A DNA stretch of 64,000 nt from Ascidia mentula (Eukaryota; Chordata; Ascidiacea; Phlebobranchia; Ascidiidae). The translations under genes were made by a program, and so were the position numbers. Where the stretch lies: contig OX387197.1 of the NCBI GenBank assembly GCA_947561715.1, positions 6,135,001-6,199,000 on the forward strand, written 5' to 3'. Shown piece after piece: positions 26,510 to 48,867 of the stretch. Numbering within the stretch: position 1 is the first letter of the stretch; each line of letters opens with the position of its first letter. The notes below the pieces were generated by a model. The model made no database searches. It saw nothing but the letters and a program-made list of their open reading frames with translations, and had not been told where the DNA came from.

Positions 26510-29500
26510 ACATTTCTATAAAACGAATATACAAGTGTATGGGTTTATTGCGCATGTATTGTTGATTTTTGTGTTTAACAATCCTACATAACCTGAAATC
26601 GAGAAATTGGAAACCCATTCATGTTTTACGTTGTCAGGCCAGAAACTGCTGATTATGTTAATGTATAAAAATAGTTACAAATCTCGTATTTTTTGCAGTG
26701 ATTTTTTTTCGATATTGATATTGTGAACAGGGCAAAGAAAACAAATGCTCTCTAAAATTCTCATTAACACTGAATTGCATATGGTGTCCTTCTAGATCGA
26801 TTTGACATGAGTTGCAGCATAGAATGACAGATTGTGCTGGTGTTCATTTCTCGCTTTATGCCTGAAATATGACCTCTATGCCCTTGAATCACACCCAGAG
26901 CATGGATTAAAATTTAATTCAAACCAATCAGTGTTTATTGATTTCAAGGCTGCATTTTTTTTTGTTCTTGTATTCGTACGTTTTGAAACGATACTTAGAC
27001 CACCAAAACATAAACCATTCAAGAATAAACGTTTGGTGTAATGGATATTCCAATCTTAACTTCAGAGCTACCAGCAAAGTCAGAGCCACCAGCTATTGCA
27101 AAACATTAGCATGACATAAAACGTAAACCGAAATCAATTTAAAGATAATGATAAATTCACTTTTGGGTACAGGATTAGTGGATGTTAAAAAGGCGATACC
27201 TACTCTCTTTCGATCAGTCAGACGTTGTGAAGCTTTAAAAATGTCAAAAATACACACCAATTTTATGTCAACAAGCTGCGGTATATGCGTATACATTCTG
27301 GCAAAGATTTATTTCTTGTTCATATTTATAATTCTCCAACTGTATGATGCACATACATTACCACAGTGTGCTATTCAGCATCTTTTCAATCCAATTCAAG
27401 AATAGTTATCGAGACTTCAGAATACTTTACATTACAAATTTCAGACAACAAATATTTTCTGATCTGTACTAATTTTTACATGAGGACTATTTGGGCTTAA
27501 TCCATATTATCGTTGTGATTTGATCAGAAAACGACCAGAATGACTTGTTTTGTCCGATTAACACTCGTCAACTAAGAGTAAACAAATACTTTACAAGCAC
27601 ATGAAAGGTACGTAAGCTTGTATATATTTGTGCCAGAGGCGCGCATCAATACAAGGACCCAAATCGTTACCACAAAATGTGCTGTAGATTTTAGTGAAAT
27701 ATCTATGGCCAGACTCTGATAACGAAGGATTTTAGTTGAAAGATTTAGTATTATAAACGCCATTTTATCTCAACCGCGCTGAAACGCATTGTGCTCTCGC
27801 ATATTTGTCGTTAAAAACAGACACAGCCTGCACCACGACACTCACGGCACGTCCGTATTGGTAATGCAATTTGAAGTAGAATGTGTCAGAAAAATAATTT
27901 TAGTCCCGTTTGGCGTAGCGTGCCTTGCAACATGCTATGCTTTTTGTTTATTGAGCATTGCACGTGTCAAAATTTAAATTTCATGTATAATGTCGATAAC
28001 TATGATAGTTTGGTATACATCAGTGCTTCCCAGCCTTTTTCAGTTCGCGACCCACTTTTAATGCAAGTTTTATTGTGTGACCCTCAATGAGATGACCAAA
28101 CGAATAAAAAACAATTATAATGCAATAATTTCGTGATCTAATGGAAAACTGTGAAAAATGCTTCGCGAGACACTGGTTGGGAAGCACTGGTATGTATGGT
28201 GCCTTGTCAGCGAATGCCTAGTTTGGTAAGAGCACAACGGTTGCGTAAAATAAGCCTACAAGATCTACTTTTAACTTGGTCTGCTTGCAGTCAGCATGAC
28301 AACCTGCAGTAGATAACTTGCAATTAGTTAACCATGCAACCAAATTGCAAAAGAGGTTCGAATAGAGGGCGTGGCCAGGATATCCTGGGTTGAAATCCCG
28401 GTATAGTCATGAAAAGAAAATTAGATAGTGAAAACTGTCTAAATTATAAACGGAACAATGAATCACCCAGGATTGCCGCAGCGGGACAACACTTCTATTT
28501 TGTTTAATTTCATGAAACCGAAGCTTTAATTAATGTTCTAAAATTTAAAATCTATGGTAAACCACGTATGTTTCCGTAAATACTGGATCAGCTGTTTGAG
28601 GTAGTTATTCAAGCGTTACGAAACCGACCGACCGGTCGGATGAGTGAAAAAAATATTTGTTTTTGTTCATCCCGTGACTTTACTTTTGTTTCGCTGTTGA
28701 AATGTTTTAAATTAAATGTAATTAAACGTGTAACGTTGGAAAACTTGTTGTGTCCAAATATTAATCCGGTGTCATACGTTGTATTAATGAATATATTCCG
28801 TGTTGTCATATTTTTCAAAAAAACAGCGTTTAAGCTCGTTATGTAGGCTATGCATGGGATAAAAAATTTTAGTTGTCGTTTTTGTCTCCATCGTTTATTG
28901 GTCAAACACTTCACTTAAAAACAAGCCAACTTTATTCGCAATAGTATCACATTGAGTCTCATAAGATTGTATGTTGCTTAGCTCTTGTGTTGGGTTGGCA
29001 ACTTGCCAACTTTGTCAAACAAAGTGTGATGGAACTTAAATGTTTTGTGTTGTTAGTAGTAATAATATTAAAGAATTAAAGGAAGTGTTTAAGTAAATGC
29101 ATGTGCATCATATTGAAAAAGCATGTTATTTGCACAGGATTCTTTTAGCAACACAGTTGATTTGTAATCAACTTGATTTCACAGACCAGAAAATGAATTT
29201 TCTTTTGGTAATACATTAGCTAATAGTTCTTTGCACTAATCAACAGTAAATTTTCGCAATAGTGCACATGTTAATTTATGCTTTACTGGCCTAGGGTAGC
29301 CCAATTGTATTTTATACACACATCCTTTAACACAGGTCTTGCTTGAAATGTCGTATTGTTACCCTATATTACCCAAAAGGTTACTTGCCAGTACTAAAAG
29401 TATGTTTACTGAATTCAATTTGATTATTTGTTAAGTAACAATTGTAACAAACGATTGTGCATATGATATTATGAGGTGCTGTGTAATCATTTATCGTCTG

Positions 29501-29599
29501 TTTGTAGAAGAAAATTATATATATAAATGTGTATTTAAATTACATGGAAAAAATCATAACCACTGACTGTATATATTGAAATTGATACAAGATCAATGG
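26510..29599. other. Intergenic; a MITE at 28021-28189, otherwise nothing recognised
   Basis: This roughly 3-kb stretch separates the 7TM gene from the PI4K2 gene. Short ORFs on both strands show no domain or splice continuity. One hAT-like MITE is listed separately. Confidence 0.5.
28021..28189. mobile_element. hAT-like MITE
   Basis: A 169-bp non-coding element starts CAGTGCTTCCCAGCC and ends with the inverted partner GGTTGGGAAGCACTG (14 of 15 positions pair). It is flanked by GTATACAT and GTATGTAT, an 8-bp target-site duplication with two mismatches. The CAGTG...TTCCCAACC ends and 8-bp duplication fit the hAT superfamily. It is non-autonomous. Confidence 0.75.
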
Positions 29600-38620
<9,021 letters not shown>

Positions 38621-41125
38621 AAGCTCGGGGTTCTTAGTTGAAGCATCTCCGTAATTTTCGTGGTTGTACCTTATTCGTTTCACTCATTGGGTATGGTACC
38701 TTGCGTATAGTCGACTTCCGCACCAGTGGCATTTTTAAGTACTGGATAGGAGTATACAATTACAAAATCAGTTTATCATGTAACTGCCGCTTTGCCGTCA
38801 GCAAAATTATTGCTTTTATTGTTGTGAAAAAAGACCGTGACAACTTGACTTTCAAAACCACAAACGCTGCTGTGCAAAAACTGCACCAACATAGTAATTT
38901 CCCATAAGCAAGGATTGATTTGTAAAAAACGCAGGAAGGAGTGATTATGGCACCGGGATATTGCCGTTAACTTTTATCTGAATAATGTAAAAAACGCAGG
39001 ATGCTCGGTGACCCTAGAGCTGTTGCTTTTTGTATTTGGAAGCAACCGTTTTCATGTTTCTGATTTCATCACATTAACCACACCGTAGCCCTAAAGGTCG
39101 AACCATTCTTGCCATGTTAAGCTTGCGGGTTAATTTAATTTTCGTACCAAAAATATGAGTTACTTTTGTTCAGAACGTCAATCACTTGCTTGTCGTTCAC
39201 CTTTTCTTGGAAAATCCTTCACGTGCGAAATTCTTGCGGTTTTAAGAAATTATTTATCGCTCCAAACACGTAGTATTAGGAAAGCTTTATTGAAGAAGTA
39301 TAGTTTGTCTTTCGAACTGCAAAAAATATTTGTTGGGCCCCACCAAGACCCAAATACTTGTACAGTAGAATATATCGTCTTGTTCGGGTACGTTTGAAGC
39401 AACGCTCACCTGATTTCTTCGCACTTGTTTTTTGTCGTTTTCCGTTGTGTGAAATTAAAGAGCTTTCGGTGAATACTGTGTCGTGTATTGTGTTGTCGGT
39501 GACAAACAGAGCGCTAGCTTTAAAATAGGATCAACCCGATACCATTTGGGACCTTGTGACAAAGTGTTGTCATTTAGCTAGTGCTTTGTGTGGGTGTTTT
39601 TACGAAAAAAACGGTAAGGTCAACATCTGCGGTCTATGATCAAGATCCACATTTTGCATACGAGTGCTTAGTGGTGATTTTCTTTTTGATAAAAGTGCGT
39701 ACGTATTACAAGCCCTTGAGAACAATATACGTATTAGCAGTATAATTCTAAAAACATTTTCCGTGAACTGAAGATTTCCCATCCGGGGTTTAAACTTCAA
39801 ACCAATTAACAGCTGAGTTTCTCTGGGTAGTTTGAGGCACGTACGACACTGCAGTGTATATTCCTCTCTAGCGCCATCTTCCAGCTACTTGTCATCGACT
39901 TCCTTCTGATGTGTTTCAATAATTTTTGGATTAAAACGCGACGCGTACAATGCCGGACACTCTGCGAGATATTCGCAGTCGTTGGAATGAGGAAACATAT
40001 CTATCTGTACACAATCTGGAAGTGTCTTAGTAGCAATTTCAAGGATTACAGGGTTTCCAGTCTACATTTTGTGACATTTAACTCTGCTTTAGCTGAAGAA
40101 GAAGAGAAATGTTGTATGTTTCGACAAAGTAACCTCAGACTATTCATAAAGATAGGCCTCGTAACGTAGTTGGAAGGTTTAACCTGTGCCAATCAATCGG
40201 GCCAATAAAAGAGCTGACGTATTAGTTCTCTTGCGTTGACTACGATGGTCTTTCGCTAAGGAGCACGTCTAAAACTTCCCCTTTGTAGCGCCTTCTTTTG
40301 AATTTAATCTTTTGAAACAAGGCGAATAAAATGGGACCATACATTTAATTGCCAATAATGTTCTGGCAAAAAACACCTCCAGGCCACATTTTGGCAAACA
40401 TAAAGTCACATTTTTGGAATTACCAAGCCATGGTATACGCATTATACACTCCTTATAATTGCTGCGCACAATATGCCAGTGCCAAAATTATCTCAACATA
40501 TGGTCACCCTTCCTGCTCAATCAAGCTCAAAACTCAGCAGCCAAACTAAACGGAAGATGTTAACACTATGATCACTGACTGGTAGTATTGTTAAACCCAC
40601 AAGTGCGGATAGCCAACAAAAATTATGACACAAAAATCCCATCTCGGTTTTCATTCTGTCGGAAAAAACAACAAACTTGAAAAGATAATGTAGCTTACAG
40701 TACGAACATAACATTGCAACAGTGAGAAGAATACAGAAAAACTCCAGAAAATTTGTGTTCTAAGTAATGCGAGCACAGTGCGGTATAACAGCAATGTCAA
40801 GATTTCGGCGTCCACATTCACTCTGCTAAGCCACGTATGTTCGTCCAATTTTGGTTTTCATGTCAAACGAGTAAATTTTGACATTTTGCTATGATTCACA
40901 CGCTATTTGTCTGGTTTTCATGAAACGTGATAGCAACTGCGAGACATCAGTCCTGAAACCCATTTTCACTCGCTTGGCACATTATCTGGTCACTCAAATA
41001 CAAACCTACGCAAATAAATTAGGGGCAAGATATTTGCATTAAAACACTCCGTTCCACTACAATTTGCCTCGAAGAAAATTCTAAACACCAGCAATCAGAT
41101 CAGTTTAAAATAAGGCATCGTGACG
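38621..41125. other. Intergenic between convergent PI4K2 and DDHD1-like genes; no gene seen
   Basis: This holds the 3' UTRs of the two genes. ORFs of 60-86 codons are scattered on both strands but show no recognisable domain or splice-linked partner. Confidence 0.5.
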
Positions 41126-44100
41126 TCACTCCTCGTGCAGCTTGGTTAAAAGAAACATTCCCAGGTCCTGGTTATTCCAGTAAGAAGTATGCGAGGTAAA
41201 TGATGCGTAGCCTAGTTTTCGCTCCGTAAAACCTTCGGGCAGTTCGCAGTCGATCCGATCCTCGAGGTCGATTTCGGGGGGCGGTTCCTCCGGTGCCACC
41301 GGGCCATCGTTGTCTGTCGTTTCCAGATCGTCAGGGGGGGTTTGTGGGGCGCTGTTGCCCCGCGCTCGGCTCCAAAGCCCCCGGCCGAGACGTGCTGCTC
41401 CACCGGTCACGGCGTTTGATACAGATCTACGCATCGTATGTATATAGGTGGTGACCATTACAGTATTCTTATCAAAAGATTACACAGCGATCATAGTAGA
41501 TAGCTCTGTAGACGTTGTTTTTTTATAGAAGACAGATAGTTGTGTAAAAACAACATATAAAGAGGTACTTATCATAAGAATACAGTTCGAGATAGACAGC
41601 TTACCAGAATTGGTTAATTCTTTTTATTTTTGGTCAGCATCGCGGTTACTTACATGTGATGACCAGAATATGTGTAGTTTTGAGTTAAAATGAGACGGAA
41701 ACATACAGAAAAAAATACAGGCCTACCAAATCTTACAAGACATAAAAAACAGCGTGAACTGGGAAAATTAAAATGTTTCGAATCATAACTGAAACGTTGA
41801 AAGATGAGAAATAACTGTAATAGTTTGGGCTGTTCTTTAGATTAACTTGTTTTGGGACTAAGTAAGACCTAAAGGTTATCCTTTGCTCGCCGCAGCATAT
41901 CAAATGTATAACTGTATCGTTTTTTGGGAACAGGCCATGTATATCATTACCGACACTTTTTAAACAAACTTTTTTCCAAACCCAACTCATTTAAACGTCG
42001 GATTACCTTAAGTAGGAAGGGGATCGATGCATCTCGTCCGTGGTTTCAGCACCCTCCTCGGCAGCGCCCTCTTCCGGTGGCTGTTCTGTGTTTTCATTTG
42101 GAGGTTTGCGTTCTGTGGTCGGCGAACTGGTGGCGGTTTGAGGAGGCGAAACGACTGACGCGTATGTGCTGATCTATAAGACAAAACATAGGAACATCAA
42201 TAACGGATTTACTCATAATTCTGAGAATGAAGAGAATGGTCCAACCACGCTACTTAAAACTGATGATGCCAGAAGTTTTTGCCGAAAACGTTTTAACTAA
42301 AAAACATGTAAGTGTTTTCAGTAGTGGGTCAGTCTGTTTATTCTCAGAATTAAGACAAAGCACTCGTAGAAGGTGTTTAAATTGTGCGATTGCAATCTAC
42401 GGCGGATTCGCGCTTTTAGTTAACTGGTATTTAGGTGGCCCTAAATCTAACATTTGTGCCGCACAGATCTGTGGAGATCAGTATTTTGTTTTTTTGAATG
42501 ACTACAAACTATTTTGAACCACACACTATTATATGTGAAATAAACTATACACGTAAATATATGAAAACGCAAGCTAAATATTTGATGTGCATTGGAAGTG
42601 TATAGAGAAGGATATTACCTGCAGAGGCAAAAACTCAGCGTAGGTTTCGTCGAGAATTGGTTCGAGGCGATACGCAACAGGGTCGGCCGGGTGGTAGATG
42701 TTGTACACTTTCCTGCATAGAAAAACATTTAAAAAACGTTTTTCCAACACGATTCTGACATATTATCTTTAACAAAGCAGGCATAAAATGTAAGTCTACG
42801 ATATTTTTCGAAGGCAAAGATATATAAGGTCGGCAGACTTAAAATGTAAAAGCTGTTTATGATACGTATACTGGTCACGCCATACTCTATTATCTAATGC
42901 CGAGGTTGGCAAACTGTGAGTCGCGACGCTCTGATGCGTCGTTTTGAGTTTCCAAGGGAGTCATGTAACAATTGGGAGTTTTAGGAAAAAATGGAGGCAA
43001 AAAACATGTTCATTTCAGCCTTCTGCGACCTAAAATTTTATTGTGTTGGAACATTGGCACAATTCGTCCTGAAAGATTTCTGAGTTTGCGTCGCAGGGCC
43101 GCAAATATATCCATGCGCTTCGCACGTGAAAACGTTCATGGACCACTGGTTTATTATCTACTCAACATACTAAAAAACATCACGAAAAAACGGAGCATTG
43201 GCGTGTTAGGATCATAGGTGATTATATATGAACGAACATAATACCTGCACAAATTCGTATCCACAATATCTTTCTGACCCTCGGCGAAGTTTCTGGGGTG
43301 GTAACCTCGCAAACAGAGAAATAAACCCAACGGGGAACCGACGCAAAACAACATATCGGGTTTGAAGTCGAGGCCTTGCGTTAAGTCTCCCTGCATAATG
43401 CAAACCAATGGGATTATTATCGTCATGCAACTACCTTATTCAGCACTGTTCTGAATTAACTGCTGCAGATGTAATCATATTTAATACAGGAATTTAGCTG
43501 TAGTAAAACGCAGGCACGTCTAACATTTCAAAAAAAACGCACGAGGTTGGCATTGCGCTTAAAAGCCTTTATATACAAGTATATCTATTCCCCTTTGGAG
43601 GCATCAAGGTATATATCGTACAAAACAGAAAAGAATCATTCTCAATATCGTTTCACTGATGGATCCAACTTACGTGATTTTCCATAGAAGGATGCGACAC
43701 CCCGTGGCCAAGTGGAAGGTAATTGGTGAGGACGTCAAAGAACAGAACGGAGCCAAGGGAATGAGAAAAGACCACAACCTGTTGTACAAAGATGGACGCT
43801 AAAACACAACATCAGGAACAGTATGTATAGTATAGCCCTAAAACAAACAAGTTGAATCATATTGAACTGACCAGGGATAATGCGTCAGTAACACATGTCT
43901 GTGAAAGTTGAATGAGGACATGGCGGTAGCATAATAGCATTAAGGCTTACGGTATCTCACACAACAGCGCAACATGTTAATCGGTTAGGAATAGCTTCAC
44001 ACCTTGCCAGTAAAGGATGGGTTGCGTTGAATGAACATTGCATAGAGACGGTTGAGTTGGGCCCTCAGTCCACTTATGATTTCATGACGAAAGAGTGGAC

Positions 44101-47100
44101 TGGTGTAGTACATTATGTCCATTGCTGTGTTGTTGATGAACCGTCGCATCCCTTGACCCTGTAGTACATTGGGAAGGTTATATTACACCATGGCTGTTGT
44201 GTAGGTCTGCATTTAGCATCTAGTGAAAAAAACACACGTTTTGTATTGACGTTATACAAGAAAAAATCAAAGCTGGCTTTTGAACATGAATAGGTGCAGG
44301 TCAATAGACACAAAGATCCTTTGCCTCTTTTGGTGCTGTGCTGTTAATTTAATAGTAAGCAAGACAAAAATCAGATTAAAATGATAAAAGGAGGTTCATT
44401 CGACTATTTGTCAATAAATTTTACACTCGGTCTGCACCAAATACTTGATTGCCAAATGGTAAAAGCTTAATGAACAAGAAAACAATTCCTAAAACACCTT
44501 CTTTGGAGTGATGCTCTCGACCAAATCCCCGTCCAGTTTCAGTTCGGATCTCCATTCGATCGGCAAAAATTCGGTTCTGCCCTGGAAGTGTTTTTGCTCC
44601 AAGCGACGACAGGTGGCGCGGAAACTTCCCGTGTTACGCACGATTTTACACCTGTCTTACACCAACAATATTACTCAATACAACAGTCTTGTAAACCACT
44701 GAACAGCAGGGCATTGTTTTCTACCTTTATGGGTTTACTTCCACAGTAAATACATATGCCTAAAAATCGAGCTGCAGTTTTAGTATTTTTACTTGAATAG
44801 TCTGTTCTTCTGGCACATTAAAACGTAACTTGTATTCACCGACGTTTCGCTTGCTATCCAGCTAGGCTTGGTGTTTAACATTTGTCTCTTTACACATTTT
44901 AATCATGCTAGCAATATATTGGTCGAAGGTTTAGCCACACATTTTTATGCACATGTGAACAGATGCAGTATTTACAGCTTTGTGACACAAATCTGATTGA
45001 TTAAAATGTGTAAAGAGACACAAATCTGATTGTAATATTGTTCCCTATTTATTTTTACATGACATAGACGGGACAGACCTGTCAGATTTGGAACCAATTC
45101 CATGTATCACCAACACAAGGTTGGTGACAGGAGAGTGAACGTCATCTATCATTGCATCTTCTTTGTAACCTCGGTGCAAGCGGTAACCGCTAGATGTTGC
45201 CTGTTACAAAATTCAACATTAATGCATTACGTAGGAAAATTTTAGCAGGCACCTGAATAGAAATGATAGGCAGGTTACAAAAAAAACACAGTGCGGTATA
45301 AAAAACAAGAAAAAGGGGTATCTAGTGGGAAGGATTGTTTTGGAGCAGTAATTCTCAATGTATTTTCTAATTTACTGACCATAAACAAAACATTATCAAG
45401 CATAAATACCCTGAAGCTTACATGAGGACAGTTTATCAAACACAAATATTTTTTGTTTTGTTTTGTAGACAGTCAATGCTTTACATTGCAGCTTTGGATA
45501 CATTTAAATATTTTAAATCCATTAGCATAGTGATGTCAAAGCAGCATTGAAAATGCTTGTTTTTCTAATTACTCAGGCAACTGCACGGCCCTTGTGAGCT
45601 CAGAGTAATGAAACACTTCCCTTAATATTTACCAAGGCAATCATGGACCCTGTGAACCCTTTTCAATGATTACAAAAAAATTACATCATTAAATTAACAA
45701 CTTTCCAATCTCTGTAATCTTAATTAGCCGTTTTCACTACCAATTAAATTTACCTTAGAAACTCCAAACTTTTGAACAATGTTTCTCAATGCTCGATGTG
45801 CAGTTGCATCTTTGTAAAACAAAATGTCAGTGACACTGTTCCATTCCACATGGCATCCATCCAGTTGAACAGAATGCATGACTCTGTTTCCCATCAACTC
45901 CTGTCACACAAATGTAATAATGTACACATAGTTGAAATAATGAAGTACATATTCTACCAATAGTGTGAGTATTAATTCAGCATTACTTTTAAGTAAAATA
46001 ACTAACAAACTCAAAATGCACTAAAAATCACTTTAAGCAAAGCCAAATATCTTACTCATAAAAGAAATGAAATTTTACAAGCAAATCAAAAGTGTGCCCA
46101 ATGTGGATTATTGCATTTATGCAGCAGCTGATGCGTACCAGAATAGATTAGACACAAAAAAAAATACTGTTTTGATATTTATTCACCCCTAACTTTTGTA
46201 AGGTTCATTGGCATTACAGCCAAGTACGTTCAGCCACATTTCCGGACAAGGAAACATGGCTGATTCAACTTAGCTGTGTTGCCAGTAAACCTCATGACTG
46301 AAATACGAGGGCTGAAATCGCTAAGTATAAAGGGCATGTGCAGTGGGGCGATACTGCCTTGTCATATGTTTACTGTAAAACGGTTTGCATGATATACTTC
46401 AGCACTCCTAACCTTAATATGATTAATGTCATAACCCATAAATCTTGCAAGATGCTCTCGTTCAAGCTGGGTAGCGACTTGTTCCTCAAGTGGCTGCCAA
46501 TTGACTTCAAAGAACCAAGTTCCACGAAGTACACTGGCAGCTGAAGGCTGGTTTTGCTTGTTATTTTCATTCACACTTGACCAGTAAACTGGATAGCATT
46601 TCATTTCCACCACATCCACCTAATATGAAAGTTTTTAGATACAACACAGGGTATAACAAAATTTACAAACTTTTAAGATGTCTGCAACTTTTAGATATGG
46701 CATATTGTGTTTGATATATGCTAGGTCGGTAGGAGTTGATCTTTGTGTAGCACCACTGACATACATTGGTTTATTATGGCTTAAAGTGACACATATCCAT
46801 ATTTGAACATGTTAGTGTAAGGCTATGGGTGGTTGCAAGTGAGACAAATTTACCCAAATTACATCAATGATGTTGGTAGTTTCAGAATTTTAAAACCGAT
46901 ATATTTTGACTTGTACCTCAAACATACCACCACGGACACAGACTCTGCTGCAGGGAATTGCATTTCCACTTAAACGCCAAGCCTTTTCCAACTGCAGAGA
47001 ATCATTGCCCAGAAAAGCCTTCCATTTCTTTGTTTTGCTGCTGAGGTAAAACCAACGAACCTCATCTGATCTCAAGTGATCAACCTGGTAAATGAAATAA

Positions 47101-47851
47101 AAAGGTATTTTGTTTTTTTAATAATTGCATCAAATATTACTTTTAGCAGTATGCATAAAGCAGGCCTACAAGTGTCAACAATTCTTGACACATAAAACTT
47201 TGTTACTTTCTAACTTAAATTTCACATAATATTTCAGACATATATGTGTATATATATACACATTAAACTAAATTTATGAAAAAAAAACTCACATTTAACA
47301 TCATTTTTACAGAACTGTTCGCATGCAAAATACATTTCACTGGCATCACTAATAATAGTCTTATTTAAAATTAATAAATGCGCAAAACAACAGCACACAA
47401 CCACAAGCTGCATGTTACAAAACAAAGTCTGCAACACAGATCACATGTATATGGTGACATCATTTCCTACAGGATAGAAACCAACTTAACATAAAAGATA
47501 CTACTTCTGTTGACTGTTATATCTACTATACAAAATGATGACTTAATGCTAAATGTTGTACAAAGGGAACATATAAGCAATTAAGGCAGTCTGCAGATAT
47601 ATACATATATATATACAGATTTTATTACTATGGCAATTGAATGCTATAAATTTAACTGTAAACGTTTTTGAAATTTTTACCTTTTGCAGATCTTGCTTTA
47701 GAGAGTCTTCAGAATAAGCAACAGGTCGAAACACCAGTGGTTGTGTTGCTTCATTTAGATTTGTGTCAGGAATATCTTGATAAAATTGCCCAATGTCACA
47801 GAAGTCATCTTCTCCCAGTTGGTCAACATCTTGCTGCATGTCAGATGACAT
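41126..47851 (-). CDS. DDHD1: DDHD1-like intracellular phospholipase A1 (phosphatidic-acid-preferring type)
   Basis: Twelve exons (minus): 47851-47681, 47084-46917, 46619-46413, 45900-45754, 45200-45079, 44651-44498, 44158-44003, 43778-43674, 43390-43245, 42712-42619, 42173-42007, 41426-41126. They total 1,938 nt, or 645 aa. The family hydrolyses phosphatidic acid or other phospholipids at the cytosolic face of membranes. Recognisable blocks run in the order of vertebrate DDHD1: EVRWFYL, VCVRGGMFE, CYPVYW, GTWFFEVNWQPLEE, GYRLHRGY, LVIHGIG, EFLPIEWRS, AMDIMYYTSP, then the lipase nucleophile motif SHSLG in exon 8. The DDHD domain follows: CVGSPLGLFLCLRG, HPADPVAYRLEP, RID, TSHTSYW and NNQD, which supply the presumed D, D, H and D residues. 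It is shorter than human DDHD1 because both the N-terminus and the disordered inserts (exon 11, Pro/Glu-rich) are short. The start was chosen as the first ATG before exon 2; an upstream exon cannot be excluded. Confidence 0.92.
44883..45020. repeat. Perfect 23-bp inverted repeat in DDHD1-like intron
   Basis: The left arm at 44883-44905 (TGTCTCTTTACACATTTTAA and 3 more bases) is the exact complement of the right arm at 44998-45020. A roughly 92-nt loop separates them. It could be a MITE remnant or a hairpin in the intron RNA. Confidence 0.7.
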
Positions 47852-48867
47852 CCAAGTAATATTCAATATAACCTACTTCTCACTGGTATCCTTGTCCTGG
47901 TGGTCAAAGAAGCAAAGGTCAAAAATTTTACTGAAAATCGCAAATCATTGCAAATCTATAGTAAATATAATATCAAGATGGACAGCTCAAAAAGTTTTAG
48001 CAATAATGATGAAGCAAATATTTTGAATTTGACATAGGAGTTCATAATTATTGTATTTTATTTCCTCTCGGCTCACAGGATATCGGCACCACGGCATGTG
48101 CGATGACGATTGGGTTTGGCCTATCCTGTAGTGTAGAAGTACAACCAACCAGGGGGAATAGCCACCGCAGAGCAATCGCCACGCTTAACATGAACACCTA
48201 AATGCTTGGTCCCTTTTTTTCTCTCCAACTGCTAACTTAAAATATTCCAAAAACTTGAATGAGCGCTGACATTGCTGGCAAAGCCAGGCTTTTGTTGTTG
48301 TTGTCATCATGTGACGTAACCACTCGACCGTGAACGGAGACCGAAAAGTAATAACCGACTGTTAGTTGTCAATTGGAATCCCCCATTTTTCTATTTCGAA
48401 CTCCTGAGGGGACTATAGGCCTACGCCTATTGATCCTACTGAGCACTAGTTTTGTCGTTTGTTGACCCCATGTAACGTATATACATTTGAGAGTGACCCT
48501 AAAACAGGGAAAATAATTACGCAAATATGTTTGCTAGATTAAATAAATTTCCAGGCATTTTGAGTGTAATAAACGAAACACTCCACACATTTTTTCAAGT
48601 CACTGCAGCTCACAAGATAAAACCTCAGAGTATTTTGAAAATCTGTTTATAATTTTATGAAGGGGGTTTACGTGTACGATTTGATTTGATTGAATCATAT
48701 TATTCCGCCACAAAATTGTCCAGAAACGTGTGACCTTACAAAGCATTGCAGAAATTTTGCTGTCAAGCAATAAAGGCATCTCATTGCCCGTCGTCTACCA
48801 TCGGTTAGGCTGTTATAAATTTATTTCATCCTTGCTATCAATGATGGAGCCAAGTTCGTGGCTCTCG
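47852..48867. other. Intergenic, no gene seen
   Basis: It lies between the 5' end of the DDHD1-like gene and the 3' end of the aquaporin gene, both on the minus strand. It contains an AATAAA on the minus strand at 48820-48825, which fits as the aquaporin poly(A) signal. Nothing else was recognised. Confidence 0.5.
48820..48825 (-). terminator. Poly(A) signal of the aquaporin gene
   Basis: AATAAA on the minus strand lies about 43 nt past the stop at 48868-48870. Confidence 0.45.

Noticed and set aside
28355-28405. tRNA-like B-box (GGTTGAAATCCCGG) near GGCGTGGCC
   Set aside because: No acceptor stem or full cloverleaf could be drawn around it. It may be chance or a remnant of a tRNA-derived SINE.
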